The notes beneath the pieces were generated by a model. The model had not been told where the DNA came from. It saw nothing but the letters and a program-made list of their open reading frames with translations, and searched no databases. A DNA stretch of 64,000 nucleotides from Colletes latitarsis (lineage: Eukaryota > Arthropoda > Insecta > Hymenoptera > Colletidae): positions 1,798,001-1,862,000 of the forward strand of contig NW_027488378.1 in the NCBI RefSeq assembly GCF_051014445.1. Reading direction: 5' to 3'. Below, piece after piece: positions 9,276-20,100 of the stretch. Within the stretch, counting starts at the first letter, position 1; the number at the start of each line of letters is the position of its first letter. The translations under genes were made by a program, and so were the position numbers.

Positions 9276-12200
9276 TGGACGACTCCAGAGATTAGCTTTC
9301 ACCACAGAAATCAATTCAAGGGACAAGCTACATCGTGAGCTACAGGCATTTTCATTTTTGAAAAGGAAGGCGGCAGTAGCTTTGCCGTCATTAACTAAGG
9401 AGGGTCCGACGGACAATAAGTGTTTCAAACCGTTTCCACCTTTGAAAAACACGTGCCACTTTTGCGGAAAACCGGGACACCGGATTAAGGACTGTCGTTT
9501 CAAGAGGGATGCGAAGAGGACCTCAAACATCATTTCTTCAACAGCGACTTCGGGGGAATTGCGATCTTCTCCGAACGTAATATGTTTCCGCTGCGGTACA
9601 ACCGGTCACTATGCATCTAAGTGTCATCAAGGTGCTGGCAAGGGTAGCGGTGCTGCAAGCAACTGTAGAGTCTCAAACAGTGCAGCTTCGTCAAATACGG
9701 TTCAGCGACGGGTTGATATTTGTCAGATAGGTAACCCTAGTGGAAAGCTGATCTGCAATGGTGAGTCGTTTCTTTTCCATTATGACTCTGGTGCCGAATG
9801 CTCTCTCATTAAAGAAAACGTTGCTTCGAAATTTTCTGGTAAGCGATTTTATGATAATGTCATGCTTACGGGTATAGGACAGACGTCAATTTTTAGCACT
9901 GTTCAAATTTTGTCAAAGGTCCAAATTGATTATTTACATTTAGAAATACTTTTCCATCTAGTCCCCGATAATTTCTTGAAAAATGACATTTTGATTGGTC
10001 ATGAAATTTTAAATCAAGGTTTTAGTGTAAGCATGACGTCAGATAAAGTAGTTCTTTCACGATGTAAAGAAATGAAAGAAATCAACGTATGCGAGGTAAA
10101 AGATTCGGACAATAATGAAACTAAATTTAATAGTATTGACACTGACATTCCTGATGGGTACAAGTCTCGGTTAAATGAAATGTTGAAACAGTATTCCGAT
10201 TCTTTCGCCAAAGGAATAACTAAATCTCGTGTTAACTCGGGACAGTTAGAGATCCGACTCGTTGATCCTTGCAGAATTGTTCAACGCCGACCATATAGGT
10301 TGAGTCCTGAGGAGAAGGAAGTAGTTCGAGAAAAGGTTCACGAGCTGTTAGATGCTGGTGTAATCAGGCCAAGCTGTTCACCTTTTTCTAGTCCAATTCT
10401 GTTAGTAAAGAAAAAAGATGGATCTGATCAAATGTGTGTGGATTATAGAGAACTCAATAGTAATACGATTGCTGACCGGTACCCTCTTCCATTAATATCA
10501 GATCAGATAGCTAGATTAGGAGGTGCTAGGTGGTACTGCAGTCTTGATATGTTGAGCGGTTATCACCAGATCCCGGTAGAAGCCAATTCCATTGAGAAAA
10601 CGGCCTTCGTTACACCTGAAGGTCAATGGGAATATTTGACCATGCCATTTGGGCTAAAGAATGCTAGTTCAGTTTACCAGCGAGCTATTATAAAAACCCT
10701 TGGAGATATGGCGTTTAGCTTCGTGGTATGTTACATCGATGACGTCTTAGTGTTGTCCGCTACTTTAGAAGAAGGACTGGAGCGTCTCGGTATGGTTTTG
10801 AATGTGTTGACAGAGGCAGGTTTTTCTTTAAATCTCGCTAAATGTTCTTTCCTTAAGAAACGAATTGAATTTTTAGGTTATGTGGTTGAGAATGGGGAAA
10901 TGTATCCAAATCCTCGCAAAATAGAAGCTTTAACAAAATTACCTCCTCCTAAGACTGTCTCTCAACTTAGGCAGTTTATAGGTTTGGCATCATATTTCAG
11001 GCAATTCGTTCCACAATTCTCTCTAACCATGGCCCCGCTGTTTAGGCTCACTAGTTGCAAAAATAATACACTCGTTTGGCAGCCGATATTTGAGGAAATA
11101 CGACAAAAAATAATTACACGTTTAACAAGCGAACCGGTGTTAGAAATTTTTAACCCAGACCTTCCAATAGAATTGCATACTGATGCGAGCTCGGATGGGT
11201 ACGGTGCAATGCTGATTCAAAAGGTGGATGGTAAACAACGGGTGGTCGAGTACTTTAGTCGTCGTACTTCCTCTGCTGAATCAAAATATCATTCGTATGA
11301 ATTGGAAACGTTGGCCGTGGTCAATGCAGTGAAGCATTTTCGACATTATCTTTATGGTCGAAAGTTTGTTGTGGTCACTGATTGTACCTCGGTCAAGGCT
11401 TCCAAAAATAAAAGAGATTTGTCTCCGCGTGTGCACCGTTGGTGGGCTTACTTGCAGTCCTTTGATTTCGATATTATTTATCGAGAGGGAAGTCGCATGA
11501 GTCATGTAGATTTTCTGTCAAGAAACCCTCTTCCCTTTGAATCCCAAAATTTTAATTTTCGGGTCGAACAGAAACGTATTGACCTGGCTAAATTATCAAA
11601 GGAGTGGTTACAGATAGAGCAGGAAAAGGACGATGAAATATCTAAGATTGTGTCAGATATACGAAATGAAATATTACCAGATGAAATTCGAAAAACCTAT
11701 GAGTTTCGTTCTAATATCCTTTGCCGTAAAATTCAACGGAATGGTCGTACTCGTTGCCTTCCTATTGTTCCACGAGCGTTTAAATGGTCGGTTATCAATA
11801 ATGTTCATGAATCTATAATGCATTTGGGGTGGAAGAAAACATTAGAAAAGGTATACGATTATTATTGGTTTCAAGGAATGGCAAAATACGTACGCAAATT
11901 TGTCGACAATTGTATCACTTGCAAAATCTCTAAACCAAGTTCCGGGCGAGTTCAAGCAGAATTACATCCAATCCCTAAGGTCCCTGTTCCCTGGCATACT
12001 GTTCATTTAGATGTTTCTAGCAAGCTAAGTGGTAAAAATAATGTTAAAGAGTACGTATTTGTCCTTATTGATGCTTTTACTAAATTTGTAATGTTGCATC
12101 ATACAACCAGTATTGATAGCAATAGTAGTATAAGAGCTTTAAAATCGGGTGTTGCTCTATTTGGTGCCCCTAATAGATTAATTACTGATCAAGGACGTTG

Positions 12201-12861
12201 CTTTGCTAGTAAAGAGTTTTCGAGTTTTTGCGTTAGACATAATATCCAATTACATCTTATTGCCACCGGTGGTAGTCGGGCTAATGGACAAGTAGAAAGG
12301 GTTATGAGCTCTCTCAAAAGTATGTTGACAGCTGTGGAAGTTAGCAAAGATCATTCCTGGCAAGATGCTCTTGGTGATATTCAACTTGCTTTGAATGCAA
12401 CGGTCAATCAGGTGACCAAAGCAAGTCCTTTAGAATTAATGTTGGGAAAGGTCGCCAGACCATTAGACTTAATGGCAGTAGATGTTGATGATCCAGTAAT
12501 GAACATTATCGAGGTGAGAGAACAGACGACACAGAGTATAAACGAAAATGCTAACTATGACAAAGAAAGATTCGATAGAACCAAAGCTCAGTTACAGAAA
12601 TTTTCTATTGGAGATTATGTTTTATTAGAAAATGAAGAAAGAAATCAAACAAAATTAGCTGCTAAATTTAAAGGTCCTTTTAAAATCATTAATGTGTTGA
12701 ATGGAGACAGATATTTATTAAAAGCTTTGAATTCAAATCGAACTTATAAGTACCCTTATGACCGTGTGAGAAAAATGCCAAATCATCAAGTTCCTGTAGA
12801 ATTAGTAAGAGACTTTACTGAGGCAAATGATATCGTTGTTGATTCTGATAGATCTCAGTAG
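9199..12861 (+). CDS. pol: Gypsy gag C-terminus and pol polyprotein
   Basis: 1220 codons with no stop. In order: two nucleocapsid knuckles, CHFCGKPGHRIKDC (about residue 85) and CFRCGTTGHYASKC (130); protease with YDSGAECSLI (195); RT with VDYRELNSNTIADRYPLP, SLDMLSGYHQIPV, FGLKNASSVYQR and catalytic YIDD (512); RNase H with HTDASSDGYGA (660) and YELETLAVV; integrase zinc domain HLGWKKTLEKVYDYYW...CITCK (875-912); integrase core HLDVSSK, ITDQGRCF, NGQVERV (937-1032); and a GPF-type motif KFKGPFKIINV (1159). The first ATG at 9199 is probably not the real start, because upstream gag is in another frame. All catalytic residues I checked are present. Confidence 0.93.
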   Translation: MQHGRQSLSTEQIAVVMVLAHTAQFDGRLQRLAFTTEINSRDKLHRELQAFSFLKRKAAVALPSLTKEGPTDNKCFKPFPPLKNTCHFCGKPGHRIKDCRFKRDAKRTSNIISSTATSGELRSSPNVICFRCGTTGHYASKCHQGAGKGSGAASNCRVSNSAASSNTVQRRVDICQIGNPSGKLICNGESFLFHYDSGAECSLIKENVASKFSGKRFYDNVMLTGIGQTSIFSTVQILSKVQIDYLHLEILFHLVPDNFLKNDILIGHEILNQGFSVSMTSDKVVLSRCKEMKEINVCEVKDSDNNETKFNSIDTDIPDGYKSRLNEMLKQYSDSFAKGITKSRVNSGQLEIRLVDPCRIVQRRPYRLSPEEKEVVREKVHELLDAGVIRPSCSPFSSPILLVKKKDGSDQMCVDYRELNSNTIADRYPLPLISDQIARLGGARWYCSLDMLSGYHQIPVEANSIEKTAFVTPEGQWEYLTMPFGLKNASSVYQRAIIKTLGDMAFSFVVCYIDDVLVLSATLEEGLERLGMVLNVLTEAGFSLNLAKCSFLKKRIEFLGYVVENGEMYPNPRKIEALTKLPPPKTVSQLRQFIGLASYFRQFVPQFSLTMAPLFRLTSCKNNTLVWQPIFEEIRQKIITRLTSEPVLEIFNPDLPIELHTDASSDGYGAMLIQKVDGKQRVVEYFSRRTSSAESKYHSYELETLAVVNAVKHFRHYLYGRKFVVVTDCTSVKASKNKRDLSPRVHRWWAYLQSFDFDIIYREGSRMSHVDFLSRNPLPFESQNFNFRVEQKRIDLAKLSKEWLQIEQEKDDEISKIVSDIRNEILPDEIRKTYEFRSNILCRKIQRNGRTRCLPIVPRAFKWSVINNVHESIMHLGWKKTLEKVYDYYWFQGMAKYVRKFVDNCITCKISKPSSGRVQAELHPIPKVPVPWHTVHLDVSSKLSGKNNVKEYVFVLIDAFTKFVMLHHTTSIDSNSSIRALKSGVALFGAPNRLITDQGRCFASKEFSSFCVRHNIQLHLIATGGSRANGQVERVMSSLKSMLTAVEVSKDHSWQDALGDIQLALNATVNQVTKASPLELMLGKVARPLDLMAVDVDDPVMNIIEVREQTTQSINENANYDKERFDRTKAQLQKFSIGDYVLLENEERNQTKLAAKFKGPFKIINVLNGDRYLLKALNSNRTYKYPYDRVRKMPNHQVPVELVRDFTEANDIVVDSDRSQ

Positions 12862-12932
12862 ACTGGATTTAAACACAAACTCACTGCTAGCTGACTGCAC
12901 CACAGCGTTGTAGCGTTGTGGCGGGAGTCATT

Positions 12933-13097
12933 TACAACCGAAGGACTGTGTTGTAGAACATGTGGACGTGATAACTAAAAAAAAAACTAGTTTCACAATA
13001 CTGCCGAAGGACTGGCAGGGCAGCTGAAGGACTAGCTGCGGCAAAGTAACCGAAGGACTGGTTCACTTTGCGCACATGTAGACCGAAGGACTGGTCT
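12933..13097 (+). other. Five hairpins with identical loop GAAGGACT
   Basis: Lies in the Gypsy 3' UTR, 72 nt after the pol stop. Each hairpin shows the loop GAAGGACT closed by a different stem. H1: 12933-12939/12948-12955 (7 bp, T12949 bulged). H2: 13001-13005/13014-13018. H3: 13020-13025/13034-13039. H4: 13041-13051/13060-13071 (11 bp, C13064 bulged). H5: 13080-13084/13093-13097. Stem sequences are unrelated (CTGCC, GCAGCT, AACC, AGACC), but pairing is kept in every one. Confidence 0.92.
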
Positions 13098-13336
13098 GAG
13101 CTTCAGTGAGGAGTGTGGCGTTGTCTAAAAGATTGAGCTTGGTTTAAGGTTGGAATTATTTTTTACGGAAACTTGCTGATCTATGGTAGATTTTTAAGTT
13201 AGAAATAAATTGTAGGTATGAATTTGAAGCAAAATTCTTACTTGCACAGTTGGTATTTTCGACTCTAGTGCGACACAACAGCTTCACTTAATCATTATTC
13301 GGAATATTCATTTACTTCAGATGATCACAGAAGTGA

Positions 13337-13354
13337 TTACCCGAGGACGGGTAA
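13337..13354 (+). other. Related hairpin next to the Gypsy 3' LTR
   Basis: TTACCCG (13337-13343), AGGA, CGGGTAA (13348-13354). If the two innermost pairs are left open, the 8-nt loop is CGAGGACG, sharing the AGGAC core and its loop position with the five upstream hairpins. It ends 15 nt before the 3' LTR, where plus-strand priming should occur. Confidence 0.82.
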
Positions 13355-13369
13355 CTGTCAAGATGGCCG

Positions 13370-13895
13370 TGTCGGAATCCATTAAAAAGTTTTTGTTTTA
13401 TTGTTCTTAAATTGTATATTACTTCACGTTGTGCAAATAAAGTTATATTGGCTCTAATCGATATTTAAATGTAATCGATGCAAAGAATGTCACCGGAAAC
13501 GCAAACGTGCGTCTGGTTGGCGTCGACGTTTGGATGTGGCCTTTGAAGGTAGTCGAGTTGGTTGTCTGGTTACCGAAACGTTTGAAAGAAGAAGGATTCG
13601 AAAAAGAAACGAACAGATTTGAAAAGGTTTCCAGACTGTAAAGACGTGCGGGAAAAAAAAAATTAGTTAAAGAATCCCTGCAAAGGACTCATCAGTTATC
13701 GTTGCACATTCTTTCGTATTGTTTAAGTATTTGTGTTTGTGTTATAGTTATCAATTATAAAAATTTATTTAGCTAAAAAAGAGTTTTTAAAAAAAATAAG
13801 ATATGCATAGAACGACGAGACAAAGGCTTGGTCGCCCGAGAGGACCTAATGCTAGTCGCACTAGGGAGATTGTGAACGATAATGTTTCTCCGACA
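13370..13895 (+). repeat. Gypsy 3' LTR
   Basis: 526 bp, same ends as the 5' LTR. Contains a second copy of the gag start region (ATG at 13803), which runs out of frame into Copia sequence. Confidence 0.96.
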
Positions 13896-14174
13896 GATAT
13901 ATTTTGTATTTCCGAATCTTCGCGATTTTTCTCTGTTCCACGTCGGCTCAGGTCATGTCATAAAACCAATAGGTCTGCCGACCATTCGACGACGCATATA
14001 TAGCCGGGATTTTAACCAATTTGAAGGAAGTCGTGCGACAACCCAGATCGCGGAGAAAAGTCTTCCATAAATTTTGTCGCCTCCGTGTCTAACACATTAT
14101 ACCGTTTCAACAAATTATTCCTTCTTCTTTCTGCGGTAAGCGATTGGGGAAATCTATCACAAAGATCCTCAATA
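13896..14174 (+). repeat. Copia copy 1 3' LTR, remainder
   Basis: Begins with the second GATA copy and continues ...TATTTTGTATTTCC to ...GATCCTCAATA at 14174. It keeps the promoter-like CATATATAG of the LTR. CTAGC (14175-14179) follows; CTAGC also occurs in every satellite unit, so it is weak evidence for a target duplication. Confidence 0.92.
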
Positions 14175-17100
14175 CTAGCTTACTGCTTTCTTAGTAGCTA
14201 AGAGCTTTCTTACTAACCTGTTGCTTCCTTACAAGCTTACTGGTTACTTACTGTCTTACAGCTAGCGTACTCGCTTACAGCTTGCTTACTGGCCAGCAGC
14301 TTGCTTTCTAGCTTAGTGCTTCCTTACTAGCATGCAGCTTGGTTACTAGATAACTGCTTCCTTACAATACTGCTCCTTGCTTTCTAGCTCACTGTATGCT
14401 TACTAGCTTACTGCATGCTTACTAGTTTGCTGCTTGCACAATTGCCTACTGCTTTCTTACTAGCTAACTGCTTCCCTAATAGCCTACAGCTTGCTTACTT
14501 GCATACTGCTACCATACTAGCTTCCTGCTCGCTTACTAGCTTTCTGGTTGCTTACCACCTTATTGCTTCCTTACTAGCCAGCTGCTTGCTTACTTGCTTA
14601 CTTGTTGCTTACGAGCTTACCGCTTGCTTACTGGCTCACTGCATACTTACTAGCTTACTGCTTGCTTACAAGCTGATTGCATGCTTACTAGCTTACTGGT
14701 AGCTTACAAGCTTACTGATTGCTAACTAGCTTACTGCTTACTAGCCCGCTGCTTGCTTTCTAGCATACTGCTTCCTTACTAGCATCCTGCTTGCTTACTA
14801 GCTTACTGGTTGCTTGCTAGCCTACTGCTTGCTTGCTAGCATTCTGCCCTCTTACTAGATCTCTGCTCGCTTACTAGCTTACTGCTGGCTTACTAGCTTG
14901 CTGCTTGCATTCTAGCTTACTGCTTGCTTACTGGAATACTGCTTTCTTACTAGCTCACTGCTAGCATACCCGCTTACTGCATGCTTACTAGCCTGCTGCT
15001 TGCTTTCTAGCACACTGCTTGCTTACTAGCTTACAGCTTGCTTACTAGCCCACTGCTTGCTTTTTAGCATAGTGCTTCTTCACAAAGCTTACTGCTTGCA
15101 TACCAGATAACTGCTTTCTTACAGGCCCGCTCCTTGCATTCTAGCTTACTGCATGCTTACTAGCTAACTGCATACTTTCCAGTGACCTCCTTGGTTTCTC
15201 GCTTACTGCTTGCTTTCTAGCTTAGTGCTCGCTTAATAACTTACTGGCTGTTTTCTAGCTTACTGCTTGCCCACTATCACACAGATTTCTTACTAGCTAA
15301 CTGCTATCTGACTAGCCAGCTGCTTGCTTACAAGCTTGCTGCATGCATACTAGCTTATTGCTTGCATTCTAGCTTAGTGCTAGCTTACTAGCGCACTGGG
15401 TTGTTTACCTGCTTACTGCTAGCTTACTCGCTTACTCCCTGGTTACTAGCTCACTGTTTGCTTACTAAATTACTGGTTGCCTACTAGCTTACTGCTGGCT
15501 TACTTGCTTCCCGCATGCTTGCTAGCTTGCAGCTTGCTTTCGAGCTTACCGCTGGCATACTATCATACTGCTTTCATACTAGCTAATAGCATTGTTACTA
15601 TCCAGTTGCTTCCTTAGTAGCTTACTGCAAGGTTACTCGCTTTCTGCTAGCTTACTAGCCTGCTGCTTGCTTTCTAGCTTAGTGCTTGCTTACAAGCTAA
15701 TAGCTCTCTTACCAGCTTACTGCTTGCTTGCGAGCTTACTGCTAGATTACTCGCATACTGCTTGCTTACTAGATTACTTCTTCTTACTAGCTCCCTGCCT
15801 GCTTACTAGCTCACTGCTTGTTTACTAGCTTGCTGCTAGCATACTCGCTTACTGCTTTCTTACTAGCTAACCGCTTTCTTACTAGCCTGCTGCTTGCTTA
15901 CTCTCTTACTAGTTGCTTACTACCTTACTGCAACCTTACTCGCTTACTGCTACCTGACTAGCCTGCAGCTGGCTTTCTAGCTTACTTGTAGCTTACTAGC
16001 TCACTGCATGCATCCAAGCTTACTGCTGGCGTACAAGCTAATTGCTTTCTTGCCAGCGTACTGCTTGCTTACTAGCTTACTAGTTGCTTACTAGTTTATT
16101 GCTTGCTTACTGGCATACTGCTCTCATACTAGGACCATGCTTGCATACTAGCTTGCTGCATGCTTACTAGCAAAATGCTTCCTTACTAGCTCCCTGCTTG
16201 CTTACTAGCTTACTGGATCCTTAATAGCTTACTGCTAGCTTACTAGCATTCTGCTCTCACACTATTGCCATGTACGCTTACTAGCTTGCTCCTTGCTTAG
16301 CTTCATAATGCTTTCTTACTAGCTCACTGCTTGCCTACTAGCTTGCTGCTTGCTTTCTACCTTACTTCTTGCTCACTAGCTTGCAGCTCGTTTTCTACCT
16401 TACTGCTTGCTTACGAGCTTACGACTTGCTTTCTCCTAGCCTGCTCCTTCCTTTCTAGCATAAAGCTAGCTTTCTCGCTCCCTGCTTGCTTGCTAGCTTG
16501 CAGTTTGCTTTCGAGCTTATTACTGTTATACTGGCTTCCTGCTTGCTTACTAGGATACTGCTTTCTTGCTACCTCACTGCTTGCCTACTAGCTTACTGCT
16601 TGCTTACAAGCCTACAGCTAGCTTACTCGTTTACTGCTTCCTTACGAGCTTCCTCCTCGCTTACTAGGACACTGGTTGCTTTCTACCTTACTGCCTGCTT
16701 ACTGGCCCGCTGGTTGCTTCCTTGCTTACTGCATGCTTACTAGCATACTGCTTTCTTACTACCTAAATTCTTTCTTTCTAGCTTGCTGCTTGCTTACTAG
16801 CTTACTTGTTCCTTACTAGCTTACTGCACGCTTACTAGCGTACTGCTGCCTTACTAGCTTCCTCCTCCCTTACTAGCTTGCTGCTAGCTTACTCGCTTAC
16901 TCGTTGCTTACTAACCTTGCTCCTTGCTTGCCAGCTTGCTGCTTGCTTTTGAGCTAACTGCTGGTATACTGGCATACCGCTTTCTTACTAGATAATTGCT
17001 TTCTTACTAGTCAGCTCCTTGGTTTCTAGCTTATTGCTTGCTTACTATATTGCTGCTTGCTTACTAGCCCGCTGCTGGCATTCTAGCATACTGCTTCCTT

Positions 17101-20100
17101 ACGAGCTTCCTGCTTGCTTACTAGCCTACTGGTTGCTTACTCGCTTAATGCTTGCTTACTAGCCTACTGCTTCCTTGCTAGATTCCTGCTGGCTTACTAG
17201 CTCACTGCATACTTTCTAGCTTACTGCCTACTTACTGGCTTACTGCTTGCGTACCTGACTTCTGCTGCCGTACTAGCTTACTGCTTCCTTACTAGCTTAC
17301 TGCTTCCTTACTAGCTTGCTGGTTGCTTACTAGCTTACTGCTTGCTTACCAGCATACTGCTACCATACTAGCTTCCTACTCACTTACTAGCTCACTACTT
17401 GCTCACTGGCTTACTGCACGCTTACTAGCTTCCTGCATGCTTACTAGCTTACTGCTTGCTTAATAGCATACTGCTTCCTTACGTGCTATCTCCTCGCCTA
17501 CCAGCTAACTGCTTGCTTACTAGCTTAGTGGCTGCTTAATAGCTTACTACAAGCTTTATCGCTTGATGCCCGCTTAATAGCTTACTGCTTGCTGTGAACT
17601 TTACTGCTTGGTTTCTACCTAACTGCTCTCTTACTTCATTCCTGTTTTCTTACCAACTTACTGCCTTCTGACTAGCCAGCTGCATGCTTACTAGATTACT
17701 GCTACCTTACTAGAATACTCCATTCCCACTACCTCACCGCTTGCATACTAGCTTACTGCTTGTTTACAAGCTAATTGCTTTCATACCAGCTCACTGCATC
17801 CTTACTAGGTCCCTGATCGCTTACTAGCTCACTGCTTGCTTACAAGCTCTCTGCTTGCTTACAAGCTTACAGCTTGCTTACAAGCTTACAGCTTGCTTAC
17901 TGGCTTACTGCTTACTTACTACCTATCTGCTTTCCACCTACATTCCTGCTTCCTTCTTAACTTACTGCTTTCTTACTAGCCTGCAGCTTGCTTACTAGCA
18001 TAATGCTCGCTTACTAGCTCACAGCATGCTTACCAGCTTACTGCTAGCTTACTAGCTCACTGCATGCTTACTAGCTTACTCATTGCTTATTAGCTTCCTG
18101 CTCTCTTACTAGCTCACATCTGACTTACTTGCTTACTGCTAGCACACTTCCTTACTGCTTTCTTACCAGCTTGGTACTTGCCTACTAGCTTACTGGTTGC
18201 TTACTAGCTTACTGCTCGCTTACTAGCTTACAGCTTGCTAACTAGCTAATTGCTTTCTTCCTAGCCTGGTGCTTGCTTACTAGCTTACTTGTTGCTTGCT
18301 AGCATAATGTCTGCTTACAAGCATACTGCTTCGATACTAGCCTCCTGCAGTCTTGCAAGCTCACTACTTGCATACTAGCTTACTGGCTGCTTACCTCCTT
18401 ACTACTAGCTTACTAGCTTGCTGCTTTGTACTAACTTACTGCTGTGTTACTGACATATTGCTTGATTACTAGCTTACTGCTTACTTACTAGCATACTGCT
18501 TTCTTGCTAGCTTGCTGCTTGCCTTCCAGCTTACTTGTTGCTTACTATCATACTACTTCGTTACTTTCATAACGCTTTCTTACCAGCTAGTATGTTTCTT
18601 ACCAGCTTACAGCTTGTTCAAACTAGCTTACTGCTTACTAACTACCGAACTGCTTTCTAACTACGCTCCCGCATTCTTCCTATCTAACTGCTTTCTAAGT
18701 AACTTACTGCTCCCTTACGTGGCGAATGCTTCCTTACTAGATACCTGCTTGCTTACTGGTTTACTGCTTTGTTAGTATCTTACTCCTTTGTTACTAGCTT
18801 ACCGCTTGCTTACTAGCTGACTGCTAAATTACTTGCTTACAACTTGCTTACTAGCTTGCTGCATGCAGCCTAGCTTAACGCCTGCTTACAAGCATACTGC
18901 TTCCTTTCTAGCTTCGTGCCTGCTTACTAGCTGACACATAGCTTACTAGGTTACAGCTTTCTTACAAGCATGCTCCTAGCATTCTAGCTTGCATGTTGCT
19001 TACTAGCTTGCTGCTTCTTTTCTAGCTTACTGCTTGCTTTTTAGCTTAATACTTCCTTACTAGCTTACTGCTTGCTTAATAGCATACTGCTTCCTTACAT
19101 GCTATCTCCTCGCCTACCAGCTAACTGCTTGCTTACTAGCTTAGTGGCTGCTTAATAGCTTACTACAAGCTTTATCGCTTAATGCCCGCTTAATAGCTTA
19201 CTGCTTGCTGTGAACTTTACTGCTTGGTTTCTACCTAACTGCTCTCTTACTTCATTCCTGTTTTCTTACCAACTTACTGCCTTCTGACTAGCCAGCTGCA
19301 TGCTTACTAGATTACTGCTACCTTACTAGAATACTCCATTCCCACTACCTCACCGCTTGCATACTAGCTTACTGCTTGTTTACAAGCTAATTGCTTTCAT
19401 ACCAGCTCACTGCATCCTTACTAGGTCCCTGATCGCTTACTAGCTCACTACTTGCATACTAGCTTACTGGCTGCTTACCTCCTTACTGCTAGCTTACTAG
19501 CTTGCTGCTTTGTACTAACTTACTGCTGTGTTACTGACATATTGCTTGATTACTAGCTTACTGCTTACTTACTAGCATACTGCTTTCTTGCTAGCTTGCT
19601 GCTTGCCTTCCAGCTTACTTGTTGCTTACTATCATACTACTTCGTTACTTTCATAACGCTTTCTTACCAGCTAGTATGTTTCTTACCAGCTTACAGCTTG
19701 TTCAAACTAGCTTACTGCTTACTAACTACCGAACTGCTTTCTAACTACGCTCCCGCATTCTTCCTATCTAACTGCTTTCTAAGTAACTTACTGCTCCCTT
19801 ACGTGGCGAATGCTTCCTTACTAGATACCTGCTTGCTTACTGGTTTACTGCTTTGTTAGTATCTTACTCCTTTGTTACTAGCTTACCGCTTGCTTACTAG
19901 CTGACTGCTAAATTACTTGCTTACAACTTGCTTACTAGCTTGCTGCATGCAGCCTAGCTTAACGCCTGCTTACAAGCATACTGCTTCCTTTCTAGCTTCG
20001 TGCCTGCTTACTAGCTGACACATAGCTTACTAGGTTACAGCTTTCTTACAAGCATGCTCCTAGCATTCTAGCTTGCATGTTGCTTACTAGCTTGCTGCTT

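Larger units (their letters stand above)
8174..13895 (+). mobile_element. Gypsy (Ty3-type) LTR retrotransposon, nearly intact
   Basis: 5722 bp with two 526-bp LTRs (8174-8699 and 13370-13895) that begin TGTCGGA and end TCCGACA. I count seven base differences between them, which indicates a fairly recent insertion. Primer site matches tRNA-Leu. Gag starts inside the LTR; one frame change lies in the middle of gag; pol order is protease, RT, RNase H, integrase. There is no envelope gene. A 0.5-kb 3' UTR carries the hairpin array. It sits in the Copia copy 1 3' LTR with a GATA target duplication. Confidence 0.97.
1..14174 (+). mobile_element. Copia LTR retrotransposon, copy 1 (twice interrupted)
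   Basis: Ty1/Copia-type element with gene order gag, protease, integrase, RT, RNase H. The window begins inside its 5' LTR. It is interrupted by an R1-clade LINE at 1546-5426 and by a Gypsy element at 8174-13895 lying in its 3' LTR. Without the insertions it matches the copy at 26257-30936 almost base for base, including the same frameshift near 1200 and the same TAG at 7021-7023. Copy 1 also lost its terminal stop: the TAA at 30637 in copy 2 corresponds to CAA at 8149. Not autonomous as it stands. Confidence 0.95.
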
